A stretch of 60,998 bases of DNA from Ectothiorhodospiraceae bacterium (GTDB lineage Bacteria > Pseudomonadota > Gammaproteobacteria > Nitrococcales > Aquisalimonadaceae). The notes beneath the pieces were generated by a model, which was not told the DNA's origin, did no database searches, and worked only from the letters and a program-made list of their open reading frames with translations. Every line of letters begins with the position of its first letter. The first letter of the stretch is position 1. Shown here in pieces: positions 40,565-49,770 of this stretch. The position numbers and the translations under genes were made by a program. The stretch lies in the NCBI GenBank assembly GCA_020831885.1, contig JAFIFU010000016.1:1-60998 (forward strand), written 5' to 3'.

Positions 40565-42067
40565 ATGGCGGTCACGAAGCAACAGGTCAGAGTCTTCATG
40601 GCACACCGAGCGGGCGGCAAGACCCAGTCGACGGCTGCAGCAAAAGCGGGTATCTCCGAGCGAACGGGCCGGCGGATCGATGCAGGCAATCCGGTTGGCG
40701 GCGCCAAGGCACGCCATTGGCGCACACGTGCGGACCCGTTTGCCGCGGTCTGGGGCGAAGTCGCTGAACAACTGCATGCCACGCCCGACCTGCAGGCCAT
40801 TACGTTGTTGGAGTGGCTGCAGGGACGCTTCCCTGGCGAGTATCCCGATAGCCTGTTGCGGACCCTGCAGCGACGGGTGAAAGCGTGGCGTGCCCGGTAC
40901 GGGCCCGATAAGGAAGTCATGTTCCCGCAGCGCCATGCGCCGGGAGAGCGTGCGCTATCGGATTTCACCGTGCTCAAGGAGATGACGGTGACCGTGCGCG
41001 GAGAGATCCTTGCGCATCGCCTCTACCACTTCCGTCTGGCCTACAGCGGCTGGTGCCATGCGCGGGTCATCCTGGGCGGCGAGAGCTACACGGCGCTGGC
41101 CGAGAGCCTGGCGGAAGCGCTGGAGCACCTCGGAGGCGTGCCGGTGGAGCACCGCACGGACAGCCTCTCGGCGGCATTCAGAAACCTCGACGCCCAGGCC
41201 CAGCGGGACATCACGGCGCGTTACCAGGCGCTGTGCGCCCACTACGGCATGCGCCCGAGTCGGAATAATCCGGGGCGTGGCCACGAGAACGGCAGCGTCG
41301 AGTCCCCGCACGGACATCTCAAGCGTCGGATCCGGCAGCGGCTGAAACTGCGCGGATCGACGGACTTTGACAGTCTGGCGGCCTACCGGACGTTCATCGA
41401 CGAGGTCGTCGCCAGCATCAATCGCCGCAACGCCTCGCGCATCGCCGCCGAGCGGACGGTGCTGGCCCCCTTGCCCTGTCAGCGCGGGGCGGACTATACC
41501 GAGGCCCTTGTGCGGGTGACGACATCGAGCACGTTCACGTACTCCCGGGTGCTGTACTCGGTGCCCGCACGCCTGATCGGCGAGCGGTTGCGCGTCCATG
41601 CCTACGACGATCGACTCGTTCTCCACCATGGCGGCCAGGAGCTGCTGACGCTGTCCCGCGTCCACACGGTCCCCGGTGGTGGTCGGCGGCGCAGCATTGA
41701 CTATCGCCACGTCATTGCCTGGCTCGTTCGCAAGCCGCGGGCGCTGGCCGCTCTCGCCTTCCGGGACGACCTGCTGCCCGACGACAACTGGCGCAGCATC
41801 TACCGTCGACTGGGTGCCTTACTGAGCACCGAGGATACCTGCAAGCGCGTGGTCGGAGCCCTGAAGCTGGCCGCCGACCACGACTGCGCCCAGGCCCTCG
41901 GCGCCGATTGGCAAGCGGCGCTGCAGCGCGGGCACTGCCCCACGCTTGCCGAACTGCAGACCCGCTTCGCGCCGCGAAGCGCCACTCGATCGCTTCCCGT
42001 CCTTCAATCCCGTCAGCACCCGCTGGCCGACTACGACTGCCTGCTCAAGGAGGCTTCCTATGGCTAA
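40565..42067 (+). CDS. istA: IS21 transposase IstA
   Basis: 500-aa transposase. N-terminal helix-turn-helix (MAVTKQQVRVFMAHRAGGKT, AAAKAGISERTGRRID) followed by an rve-type catalytic core; likely acidic residues are in RALSDFTVLKEMTV, EHRTDSLSAAFRNLD and GHENGSVESPHGHLKRRI. The C-terminal DNA-binding part includes TYSRVLYSVPARLIGERLRV, common in IstA. It overlaps istB by 8 nt, as in other IS21 elements. Confidence 0.93.
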   Translation: MAVTKQQVRVFMAHRAGGKTQSTAAAKAGISERTGRRIDAGNPVGGAKARHWRTRADPFAAVWGEVAEQLHATPDLQAITLLEWLQGRFPGEYPDSLLRTLQRRVKAWRARYGPDKEVMFPQRHAPGERALSDFTVLKEMTVTVRGEILAHRLYHFRLAYSGWCHARVILGGESYTALAESLAEALEHLGGVPVEHRTDSLSAAFRNLDAQAQRDITARYQALCAHYGMRPSRNNPGRGHENGSVESPHGHLKRRIRQRLKLRGSTDFDSLAAYRTFIDEVVASINRRNASRIAAERTVLAPLPCQRGADYTEALVRVTTSSTFTYSRVLYSVPARLIGERLRVHAYDDRLVLHHGGQELLTLSRVHTVPGGGRRRSIDYRHVIAWLVRKPRALAALAFRDDLLPDDNWRSIYRRLGALLSTEDTCKRVVGALKLAADHDCAQALGADWQAALQRGHCPTLAELQTRFAPRSATRSLPVLQSRQHPLADYDCLLKEASYG

Positions 42068-42833
42068 CGCCGCAACACTCCCCCTACTGCTGCGCCAGCT
42101 TCGCCTGCCCACCATGGCCGAGTGCTGCGCGGAGGTGACCGAGCGATCCACTGCCCACGGCTGGAGCGTCGCCGAGACTCTGGCGACACTCTGCGAGTAT
42201 GAACTCGCCGAACGCGAGCGCCGGCGCCTGGAGCGGCACCTCAAGGAAGCCCGTTTGCCACCCGGAAAAACACTGGAGACGTTTGATTTCAAGACCATCG
42301 GCGGCGCCGACCGTAATCAGCTCAGTGCCCTGGCGTGTGATACCGGCTGGGTCGATCAGGCGCGCAACCTGCTGCTGTTCGGCCCCTCTGGCGTTGGCAA
42401 AAGCCACCTTGCCGCAGCGATCAGCTACGCTCTCATCGAGCAGGGTCTGCGCGTGCGCTACTACGCGGCCTCCGCGCTTGTTCAGGAATTGCAGTCGGCA
42501 AAACAGGCGCTTCGGTTGTCCGATGCGCTCTCGAAGCTCGACAAGTACCGCCTCCTGGTCATCGACGACATCGGCTACGTGAAACGCAGCGAAGCCGAGA
42601 CCTCGGTGCTCTTCGAACTCATCGCCCACCGCTACGAGGCCGGCAGCTTGCTGATCACTTCCAATCAGCCTTTCAGCGCTTGGGACAATGTCTTCCCGGA
42701 CGACATGATGGCCGTCGCCGCCATCGACCGGCTGATCCACCACGCGCACGTCGTCGAGCTCAGCGGCGAGAGCTACAGAAAACGGGCGCACACCGCGCAG
42801 CGCAAGAAGGACGAGGCTGTCGCAGCAGCCTAA
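42060..42833 (+). CDS. istB: IS21 helper ATPase IstB
   Basis: 257-aa AAA+ ATPase that assists IstA in target selection. Walker A is FGPSGVGKSHLAAAISYALI, Walker B LLVIDDIGYVKRSEAETSVL, followed by sensor ITSNQPFSAWDNVFPDDMM and RLIHHAHVVELSGESYRKR, all typical of IstB. ATG 42060 follows AAGGAGG within the end of istA. Intact. Confidence 0.94.
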   Translation: MANAATLPLLLRQLRLPTMAECCAEVTERSTAHGWSVAETLATLCEYELAERERRRLERHLKEARLPPGKTLETFDFKTIGGADRNQLSALACDTGWVDQARNLLLFGPSGVGKSHLAAAISYALIEQGLRVRYYAASALVQELQSAKQALRLSDALSKLDKYRLLVIDDIGYVKRSEAETSVLFELIAHRYEAGSLLITSNQPFSAWDNVFPDDMMAVAAIDRLIHHAHVVELSGESYRKRAHTAQRKKDEAVAAA

Positions 42834-42900
42834 ACGACAATTACCGCCGACCGGCCAAAATAATTGTCGTCCAACCGGCCAGAGTAGTTGACGTTAGATA

Positions 42901-42908
42901 CCCATAAC
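42901..42908. repeat. Target-site duplication, right copy
   Basis: CCCATAAC directly after the right end of the IS21 element, identical to the left copy. Confidence 0.85.
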
Positions 42909-42969
42909 GCCTCGGCACTCGGTCTTGACGGTACCGGAGCCTCCTTTTATCTGCGTTGGAGACCCTTGA

Positions 42970-44082
42970 ATGAGCCCGCTGTTTGCGCCATTGGCGCTGC
43001 AATCGCTGGAACTGTCCAATCGGATTGTAATTGCTCCGATGTGCCAATACTCAGCCGAGGATGGTTGCGCCACGGACTGGCATCTTATTCACCTCGGCCA
43101 GCTCGCGATTTCCGGGGCCGGCATGCTCATTCTCGAGGCCACAGCAGTGTCGCCCGAAGGGCGGATCACGCACGCTGATCTCGGCCTGTACTGCGAGACG
43201 ACGATGATGGCGCTTGGCCGTGTCCTCGATGGCGTCCGCAAATATTCCGATACCCCACTTGCCATCCAGCTTGGGCATGCCGGACGCAAAGCTTCGAGCC
43301 GCGCACCATGGGATGGCGGTAGTCTGATTCCGCCGGCTAAGGGTGGTTGGCAGCCCGTGGCCCCGTCTGCGGTGCCACACTCCCCAGGTGAATCGCCACC
43401 AGTAGGGCTGGATGCTGACAGCTTGGCGAGGATCCGGGCGGATTTTGCGTCCGCTGCGCAGCGCGCCGTCAGTCTGGGCCTGCAAGCTATCGAGTTGCAC
43501 ATGGCCCACGGCTACCTGTTGCACCAGTTCCTCTCACCGCTAGCGAATAAGCGCGCTGATTGCTACGGCGGTAGTTTGGAGAATCGCATGCGCTTTCCGC
43601 TTGAGGTGCTTGATGCCGTGAGCGAAGCGGTATCGGCCAAGGTTCCCGTCGGCGTGCGCATCTCAGGTACCGACTGGGCAGAAGGTGGTCTGAATATCAA
43701 TGAGAGCGTTCAATTCGGCCGGGTACTGGAGCAGCGGGGGGTGGCCTGGATCCATGTTTCAAGTGGGGGAGTGTCACCGAAACAGAGCATACCGGTTGCT
43801 CCCGGGTACCAAGTGCCGCTAGCGACCCAGGTACGGAAGGCGGTTGATATTCCGGTGATAGCTGTGGGCCTGATTACTGACCCCGGGCATGCGGAACGCA
43901 TCGTTGCAAGTGGACAGGCTGATCTGGTCGCGCTGGCTCGGGGGGTGCTCTACAATCCACGCTGGCCCTGGCATGCAGCGGCCCATCTCGGTGGACAGGT
44001 GCGAGCCCCTCGCCAGTACTGGCGATGCCAACCGGAGGGCCAGAAAGAGTTGTTCGGTCGAACGTACACGGGACAGCGCTGA
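42970..44082 (+). CDS. Old Yellow Enzyme-family NADH:flavin oxidoreductase (YqjM/XenA type)
   Basis: 370-aa FMN ene-reductase that reduces activated C=C bonds using NAD(P)H. It begins SPLFAPLALQSLELSNRIVI, continues APMCQYSAEDGCATDWHLIH (the Cys and Tyr typical of the YqjM class), IQLGHAGRKASS, the active-site pair in IELHMAHGYLLHQFLSPLAN, and the FMN-phosphate stretch AVGLITDPGHAERIVASGQA. GGAGAC stands before ATG 42970. It is probably the original downstream member of the GntR operon, now separated by the IS21 element (inference). Confidence 0.92.
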   Translation: MSPLFAPLALQSLELSNRIVIAPMCQYSAEDGCATDWHLIHLGQLAISGAGMLILEATAVSPEGRITHADLGLYCETTMMALGRVLDGVRKYSDTPLAIQLGHAGRKASSRAPWDGGSLIPPAKGGWQPVAPSAVPHSPGESPPVGLDADSLARIRADFASAAQRAVSLGLQAIELHMAHGYLLHQFLSPLANKRADCYGGSLENRMRFPLEVLDAVSEAVSAKVPVGVRISGTDWAEGGLNINESVQFGRVLEQRGVAWIHVSSGGVSPKQSIPVAPGYQVPLATQVRKAVDIPVIAVGLITDPGHAERIVASGQADLVALARGVLYNPRWPWHAAAHLGGQVRAPRQYWRCQPEGQKELFGRTYTGQR

Positions 44083-44272
44083 GAAAATCCATCCAGTTGC
44101 GCGGCGACAACCACCAAACGCCATGGGGTCAGGAAACCCGAGGTTCGACACCTCAGGCCAGTCTGGCGCGGAGTCAGCCCCGAGGCCTTCGGGCTGGCCT
44201 CAAAATGAGGGCCCGGGGTGTCCATCGGAGTGGGGGAAGTCCAGGGGTGGCCACCGTCGCCTTCGCCGGCTG
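44083..44272. other. Noncoding segment between the reductase and a transposase remnant
   Basis: 190 nt without a recognised gene. It contains short dyads such as GAGGT-TCGAC-ACCTC and CCCGA-GGCCT-TCGGG. It may be the outer end of the decayed insertion sequence whose transposase tail follows, but no matching terminal repeat could be identified. Confidence 0.3.
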
Positions 44273-44437
44273 TTACGCCGCCTCCTCGTGATTCAATTGG
44301 TTCATAACAGGCTGGGTTGGTGCCTTCTCCATCACCGGAGCGAGGCTCTCCAGGCTCAGGTACCGCCGACTGACCTGCCATTCATCGTTTTTCTCCAGCA
44401 GCAGAACGGTCCTGGTACTGGATTCGCGTAAGCTCAT
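44273..44437 (-). pseudogene. Possible C-terminal remnant of an IS256-family transposase
   Basis: A 54-residue frame, MSLRESSTRTVLLLEKNDEW, then QVSRRYLSLESLAPVMEKAP, ending NQLNHEEAA. The EKNDEWQVSRRYLSLESLA part is like the C-terminal end of IS256/mutator-type transposases as I remember them. Everything N-terminal is missing, so it would be a relic. AGGA before the ATG makes a small free-standing gene possible. It abuts the 3' end of the RND transporter gene. Moderate doubt remains about the family. Confidence 0.4.
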
Positions 44438-44462
44438 GGTGATTTCCTGTCGTGATGAGCAA

Positions 44463-47400
44463 CTATTTGCGGGTTTCCCGTGCCGGCCATCCTGTTGATG
44501 GCTCAGTCGCCTGAACCCACCCCCACTCGTCGAACAACACGTAGAGTGCTGGGATCACCAGGAGTACCAGCACGGTAGCGCTGAGCAGTCCGAACACCAC
44601 CGAAATCACCAGCGGCTTGATGGCCGCCGCCTGTGTACTGGTTTCAGCCAGCAGCGGGAGTAAACCGGCAATGGTCGTCGTCGACGAAATCAGGATGGGG
44701 CGCAGCCGGTCGCGGCTGGCCTGGGCGGCGGCTGCCACGGCATCCAGCCCGCTCTCGCGATGGGTCTTGATGAAATGGATCAGCAGGATGGCGTTGTTGA
44801 CCACGATGCCGGCCAGGGAGGCCGCGCCGATCAGCGAGGGCATGGAGAGGTAGTAGCCCATGAGCACATGCCCCCAGATGGCGCCAATGAAGGCCAGCGG
44901 GATCGACAACATGACGATGAGCGGTTCGACGTAGCTGCGGAACTGGAAGGAGAGGATCACGAAGATACCCACCAGCCCGATGAGCAGACCGCGGCCGATG
45001 GAGCCGCCGGTTTCAGCCGAGCGGGCCACTTGTCCCTCAAAGGTGAGCTCCACCTCGGGATGACGCTCCCGGAACTCGCTCAGCCAGCCACTGCCGACGA
45101 GATCGTCGACGATGGCCTGGCCGCTGGCTTGGCTCGCATCCACATTGGCTTCCACGGTGACGGTACGCCGCCCGTCAATGCGGGTGATGCGCGCCCATTC
45201 GCGCCGCTCCTCGGTATCTGCGACCACCTCTAACGGCACCCGGCGACCGTCCGGCAGGGCAATGGTCAGATCGGCCAGGTCGTCGAGGGAAGTCCTGTCC
45301 GCTTCGGCCAGGCGAATCAACATCTGGATCTCCTGCTCGCCGATGCGCAGGGTATCCGCAATCTCGCCTAGCAATGCCGCACGCAGCTGGCCGGCCACCT
45401 CTTCGGCGGTGAGGCTAAGGCCGTGGGCGCCCTCGGCCATCGAGAAGGTCAGCTGGGGTTTGCCCAGGCGCAGGTCATCGATGACGTTGTAAACGGCTGC
45501 ATAATCCTCGAGATGAGCGCCCAGCTCCAGCGCCGCCTCCTTCATGGACTCCAGGTTCTCTCCGGCCAGGCGTACCGCCACCGGCACGCCGGCGGGGCCG
45601 AAACCGGGCTCCTGGATAATCAATCGCTGAAGCCCCTCGATCTCACCAATGCCCTCACGCCAGGCGGCGGTCAACTCGTCCAGGGTTACCCGGCGGCGCT
45701 CGGCGGTCAGCAGATCGACAACGACGGTGGCCACATGGGGACCGGCTTCCCGAGCGCTGGGATTGTGGTTGAAGCGCACCTGAATCGCCTCGACCAGAGG
45801 GGCACCGCCCGGCTGCTCAGGCGAGTAGTGCGTATCGAGTTCGCGCATCGCCGCCTCGACCCGCTCGGCCACCGCCTCGGTAGATGCCAGGGGCGTACCC
45901 TGCGGCATCAGGATGCGGGCCTCCAGTACATCGCCATCGATATCCGGCATCGCCTCACTGCCCACATGCCCCCCGGCCATGAAGCCGAAGGAGCTCAACA
46001 TAATGGCGAAAACAACTCCCAGCACCGCATGGCGAAATCGTATCGCCCGATCGGCCAGCCGCCCGACTGCCTCGCTGAACCTGTCAAAATGCCGTTCGAA
46101 GGCGGCACGGAAGCGCGAGTCGTGCCCAGTGGTGAGCCGCCCCACGCTGCCCTTAAGATGATGGGGCAATATCCAGAATGCTTCGATGAGGCTCGCTGCC
46201 AGTGCCGCGATCAGCACCACCGGCAGCACCTGAAGCACCGCGCCCAGTTCGCCGGCCAGGAAGGAGAGTGGGGCGAATACCGCCACCGTGGTAAGAAACG
46301 ACGAAAGCACGCCGGGCAACACCTGGCGGGTGCCCGCCACCACCGCTTCCACAGATGAGGCACCCTTTAAGGCGTGGACGGCAATGCTGTCGGTAATCAC
46401 GATGGCATCATCCATGACGATGCCGATGGACATCAGCAGCGCAACCAAGGTGATCATGTTCATCGACAGCCCCGTCAGGGCCATGACGATGAATGCGCCC
46501 ATGAAGGCGGCCGGCAGCCCCAGCACCGCCCACAGCGCCAGCCGCGGGCGGAAGAAGAGGCTCATCATCAGCACTACCAGCACCAGCCCCATCAGGCCGT
46601 TGTTCACTAGCATCTGCAGGCGGTCGCGGACGATACTGGTCGCATCCTGGGTCAGCGTCAGTGAGACACCACCGTCGAAGCGACGACGCTCCGCCTCGAG
46701 CAGTGTGTCAAGACGCTCCTTGACTGTCAGGGCGTCGTCGCGCAGCGCCTTGCTCACCTCCAGCACCAGCGCCGGTTCGCCGTTGAAGTGGATTCGCTCC
46801 TCGGTGTGCTCGCCAGTCTCGGTGATGGTGGCCAGTTCCCCCAGCGTCAGCTCGCCGCCTCCGGCGTCGGAGACCACAACCAGGTTGGCCAGCCCGGCCG
46901 GCGAACGACGCTGGTCGGTGAAGCGCAGCAGGATATCGCGGCCAGCGGTCTCCAGGGTGCCCAGCGGCAGATCGAGACTCTGACCGGTCACCCGGCGTGC
47001 CAGTTCCCGCGCGGAGAGACCGTGCTGCCCCAGCACCTCGCGGGGGACTTCCACCTGCCACTGGCGTTGAGACATGCCGTGAATCGCCACCTCCGCCACG
47101 CCGGGCAGCGTCATGATGCGCTCTTCCAAACGCAGGGCGTAGGCCTCGAGATGGTGCATCGGCATGTCGCCGGAGACGGCGACCGCTGCCACCAGGTCAC
47201 TGCGGTGAAGCTCCCTCACCACGGGGGCGTCGGCACGGTCCGGCAGCTCGGTGATGGCGCCGACCTCGGTGTCGATCTCATTGAGGAAACGAATGGCATC
47301 GCCCCCGGCGGACATGGTTGCCGTGGCACTGGCCAGATTGTCCTGGGCCACACAACTGAACTCATCAAGAGATTCCACGCTCTTCACGGCATCGTGCAGG

Positions 47401-47591
47401 CGCCGACACACGGCGTCTTCCACGTCAGCAGCACTCGCCCCGCGATAGACCACCTCCACGGATACTTCCACCGGACGATAATCGGGGAAGGTTTCACGCT
47501 TGAGGTGGGGTGCGGCGAACAGCCCGGCGGCCAGCAGCAGTATCAGTAGCAGATTGGCAGCGGTGGGGTGGACAGCAAACCAGCGAATCAT
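44463..47591 (-). CDS. RND-family efflux transporter
   Basis: 1042-aa inner-membrane proton-driven pump of the AcrB/MdtB type. The first helix is WFAVHPTAANLLLILLLAAG, and the porter domains follow (YRGASAADVEDAVCRRLHDA). The TM4 proton-relay aspartates are in LLMSIGIVMDDAIVITDSIA. Further helices appear in FRSYVEPLIVMLSIPLAFIG and near the C-terminus. Length is typical. Its ATG overlaps the stop of the adaptor gene (ATGA). No outer-membrane channel gene is present, so it may use a TolC encoded elsewhere. Confidence 0.93.
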   Translation of the reverse strand: MIRWFAVHPTAANLLLILLLAAGLFAAPHLKRETFPDYRPVEVSVEVVYRGASAADVEDAVCRRLHDAVKSVESLDEFSCVAQDNLASATATMSAGGDAIRFLNEIDTEVGAITELPDRADAPVVRELHRSDLVAAVAVSGDMPMHHLEAYALRLEERIMTLPGVAEVAIHGMSQRQWQVEVPREVLGQHGLSARELARRVTGQSLDLPLGTLETAGRDILLRFTDQRRSPAGLANLVVVSDAGGGELTLGELATITETGEHTEERIHFNGEPALVLEVSKALRDDALTVKERLDTLLEAERRRFDGGVSLTLTQDATSIVRDRLQMLVNNGLMGLVLVVLMMSLFFRPRLALWAVLGLPAAFMGAFIVMALTGLSMNMITLVALLMSIGIVMDDAIVITDSIAVHALKGASSVEAVVAGTRQVLPGVLSSFLTTVAVFAPLSFLAGELGAVLQVLPVVLIAALAASLIEAFWILPHHLKGSVGRLTTGHDSRFRAAFERHFDRFSEAVGRLADRAIRFRHAVLGVVFAIMLSSFGFMAGGHVGSEAMPDIDGDVLEARILMPQGTPLASTEAVAERVEAAMRELDTHYSPEQPGGAPLVEAIQVRFNHNPSAREAGPHVATVVVDLLTAERRRVTLDELTAAWREGIGEIEGLQRLIIQEPGFGPAGVPVAVRLAGENLESMKEAALELGAHLEDYAAVYNVIDDLRLGKPQLTFSMAEGAHGLSLTAEEVAGQLRAALLGEIADTLRIGEQEIQMLIRLAEADRTSLDDLADLTIALPDGRRVPLEVVADTEERREWARITRIDGRRTVTVEANVDASQASGQAIVDDLVGSGWLSEFRERHPEVELTFEGQVARSAETGGSIGRGLLIGLVGIFVILSFQFRSYVEPLIVMLSIPLAFIGAIWGHVLMGYYLSMPSLIGAASLAGIVVNNAILLIHFIKTHRESGLDAVAAAAQASRDRLRPILISSTTTIAGLLPLLAETSTQAAAIKPLVISVVFGLLSATVLVLLVIPALYVLFDEWGWVQATEPSTGWPARETRK

Positions 47592-48970
47592 CGCCGTTCT
47601 CCCGGCGTTACATCGCCGAGAGCCCGGGCGGCCAGGCGTGCCTCGAGGGCTTCATCCCGACGCACGGAGAGCGCCATACCTTCAATGGCAGGCTGCAGAT
47701 CGTCGACTACCACCCGCTCGCCAGAAGCCAGACCTGCCTCGATCACTGCCAGGCCTCCCTGCTGGAAGGCTACGGACACCGGGCGTCGCACCAGCCGATC
47801 CTGCTCGTCGGCAAGATACAGCTCGCCCTGATGGAGTGCCGACACAGGGACGATGATTCGCGCCTCGGGACTGGGTGCCGACAGGCGCACTCGGGTATAC
47901 ATGTCGCGCTGTAAGGGAGGGTGGTCGGGGGGCCGCGCATCGCGCCAGGGCTCCTCAACCCTTACCACTACTCGCACCGCGCGGGTGACTGGGTCGAGGC
48001 CGCTGGCCACGCGTACCACCTGGCCCGTCCAGCCCACACCGGGTGCCCCAACCAGCTCCAGCTCTGCATCGATCGAGTCAAGGTCGATGCGCTCGCTCAG
48101 ATCCAGGGTGCCGGGCTTGAGGTCCGTCGGCGCCACATTGCCTAGGAGGCGTCGCACCATACTGAAGGGAAGACGTGCCTCCACCTCGGCAGCAGCCAGG
48201 CTATCCGCCTCAAACAGCCGCTGGCCCACGCCTACGAACTGGTGCAGCTCTACGTCCACCTCACCCAGACGTAGGCCATAGGGCGCTACGAAACGGGTAT
48301 CCGCCAGATCGCGATGCGTCTGGGCCAAGCGCACCGATGCCCGTTCCCGCTGGGCTCCGAGAATGTCGCGCCGAGCCGGCAGCAGGGCCAGAGTGTTCTC
48401 CAGCGACGTCACCGCCTGACGCTGCCCCAGGGTACTGCGCCGCTGAGCATCGCGCTGGGAAGCCGAAACCGCCCCGCTGGCCGCCAGACGCTCGATGCGC
48501 GACAGCTCCTGTGCGGCGAGGTCGAGTGCCTGGCGCTCCAGGTCCAGCAAGCGTCGGGTATTGGCCTCCTCTGCCTCCAGCTGAGCCAGCTCGCCGGCCA
48601 GGCTGGCCAGCTCCGCCTCCGCCTCGGCGATGGCGAGTTCATAGCGACTCGGGTCGAGAGCCAGCAGCAGTGTGCCTTCGGGGAGCAGGGCACCGCTCTC
48701 AAGTGCTGGATGGCGCTCCACCACCCTGCCAGAGACATTGGCCACGGCCTGCCAGGTCTCGGCGGGGCGCGCTACACCGTGGCCGCGGGCCTCAAGGCGA
48801 AACGCCATCGGCTGCGCCTCAATCACCACCACCGCCATGGGGACAGGCGGCGAGTCACTACGCTCTGGGGTCTGGCGATTGACCACGAAGAAGACGAGCA
48901 GCGCCACACCAATGGCCAGGCCAATGACAACCACCAACACACGCCCCAGGCGTTGCACCAGGCCTGTCAT
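47588..48970 (-). CDS. RND efflux periplasmic adaptor (membrane-fusion protein)
   Basis: 460-aa HlyD/AcrA-type adaptor. One N-terminal membrane anchor (VLVVVIGLAIGVALLVFFVV), then a barrel/lipoyl part (RGHGVARPAETWQAVANVSG, LLLALDPSRYELAIAEAEAE) and a long alpha-helical hairpin rich in Glu, Leu and Ala (about 125-210: LASLAGELAQLEAEEANTRR). It links the RND pump to an outer-membrane channel. It overlaps both the upstream tetR stop and the downstream RND start by 4 nt, forming a tightly coupled operon. Confidence 0.92.
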   Translation of the reverse strand: MTGLVQRLGRVLVVVIGLAIGVALLVFFVVNRQTPERSDSPPVPMAVVVIEAQPMAFRLEARGHGVARPAETWQAVANVSGRVVERHPALESGALLPEGTLLLALDPSRYELAIAEAEAELASLAGELAQLEAEEANTRRLLDLERQALDLAAQELSRIERLAASGAVSASQRDAQRRSTLGQRQAVTSLENTLALLPARRDILGAQRERASVRLAQTHRDLADTRFVAPYGLRLGEVDVELHQFVGVGQRLFEADSLAAAEVEARLPFSMVRRLLGNVAPTDLKPGTLDLSERIDLDSIDAELELVGAPGVGWTGQVVRVASGLDPVTRAVRVVVRVEEPWRDARPPDHPPLQRDMYTRVRLSAPSPEARIIVPVSALHQGELYLADEQDRLVRRPVSVAFQQGGLAVIEAGLASGERVVVDDLQPAIEGMALSVRRDEALEARLAARALGDVTPGERR

Positions 48971-49584
48971 GGGTGTGCCTCTTGCTGATTCTGAATGCCA
49001 TGACAGTAAAGGTGGAACGCACCCTGGGCCTGTTCGGCCACATGGTCCATATTGCCGATGATCAGCGACTGCATGACGAGGCCTTGGATGGTACCAATGA
49101 ACAGCGTGGCCGCCGCCTCGATATCCAAGTCCCGGCGCAGTTCGCCAGCCTCCTGCGCCTCGATCAGCAAGCTCCCGATGCGCTCACGGTAGCGAAACAG
49201 CAGTGAGCGAACCATACGTCTGGCCGGCGTCGGCCGGGCGTGCTGCAGCTGACCCATCATCAGCCGGGGCACACCCGGGTGCTCGACAATAAAAGTGATA
49301 TGCGCATGAAACATCGCTTCCAGCGCCGCCAGCGGGGTATCCGCAGAGGCAGCGGCTTTATCCAGCCGCTTCATCACCCGTTCGGCCACCCTGCTGATTA
49401 CGGCCTCCCAGATAGCGTCCTTGCTGGGAAAGTGGCGGAACAGCGCACCTTGTGTAACTCGCATGTGTTTGGCGATGCTACCGGTGGTGATGTTGGCCGG
49501 GTCGTCCTGCGCGCTCAAATCGATGACCGTATCGACAGTCCGCTCCCGACGCTCTTCGGCGGTTAGATTGCGCTTCTGTCTCAT
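48967..49584 (-). CDS. TetR-family transcriptional repressor
   Basis: 205-aa TetR protein. N-terminal HTH (TGSIAKHMRVTQGALFRHFP, then SKDAIWEAVISRVAERVMKR) and an all-helical ligand domain. It is the first gene of the tetR-adaptor-pump operon, with a near-perfect 30-bp palindrome 9 nt upstream of its ATG, so it very likely represses its own operon until a pump substrate binds. Confidence 0.92.
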   Translation of the reverse strand: MRQKRNLTAEERRERTVDTVIDLSAQDDPANITTGSIAKHMRVTQGALFRHFPSKDAIWEAVISRVAERVMKRLDKAAASADTPLAALEAMFHAHITFIVEHPGVPRLMMGQLQHARPTPARRMVRSLLFRYRERIGSLLIEAQEAGELRRDLDIEAAATLFIGTIQGLVMQSLIIGNMDHVAEQAQGAFHLYCHGIQNQQEAHP

Positions 49585-49592
49585 GACAAGCC

Positions 49593-49622
49593 CTCAAGAT
49601 AGTAATTGATTACTATCTTGAG
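49593..49622. promoter_or_regulatory. TetR operator palindrome
   Basis: Two perfect 14-bp arms, CTCAAGATAGTAAT and ATTACTATCTTGAG, separated by TG. The arms are far more AT-rich than the surroundings. It lies directly upstream of tetR and so overlaps or follows the operon promoter. Confidence 0.8.
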
Positions 49623-49770
49623 CTGCCCTAATGCACAATGCAACCAGCTTTTGACTGAGAGAAAACAAGGTGTGTAAACCCACCATGGCAGGCCGAGCCG
49701 ACGAAGGCCATCCCTGTGTCGCGGGCAACATCAAGCAACGCCCGAACGCTAACCGAGGGGAATGACACGT

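Larger units (their letters stand above)
40467..42900 (+). mobile_element. Complete IS21-family insertion sequence
   Basis: 2434-bp element with istA and istB. The ends are imperfect inverted repeats: TATCCGACGACAATAACTCT at the left against TATCTAACGTCAACTACTCT at the right (reverse complement), both continuing GGCCGG. A second copy of the GACAA...CTGGCCGG motif lies inside each end (40499-40516 and 42851-42868), the multiple terminal repeats expected of IS21. The 8-bp sequence CCCATAAC directly flanks both ends (40459-40466 and 42901-42908), a target-site duplication. The identical duplication and intact reading frames indicate a recent insertion. Confidence 0.93.

Noticed and set aside
42925-42952. 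Sigma-70-like promoter TTGACG-N16-TTATCT before the ene-reductase gene
   Set aside because: Transcription would start at or after the ribosome-binding site, leaving no usable leader.
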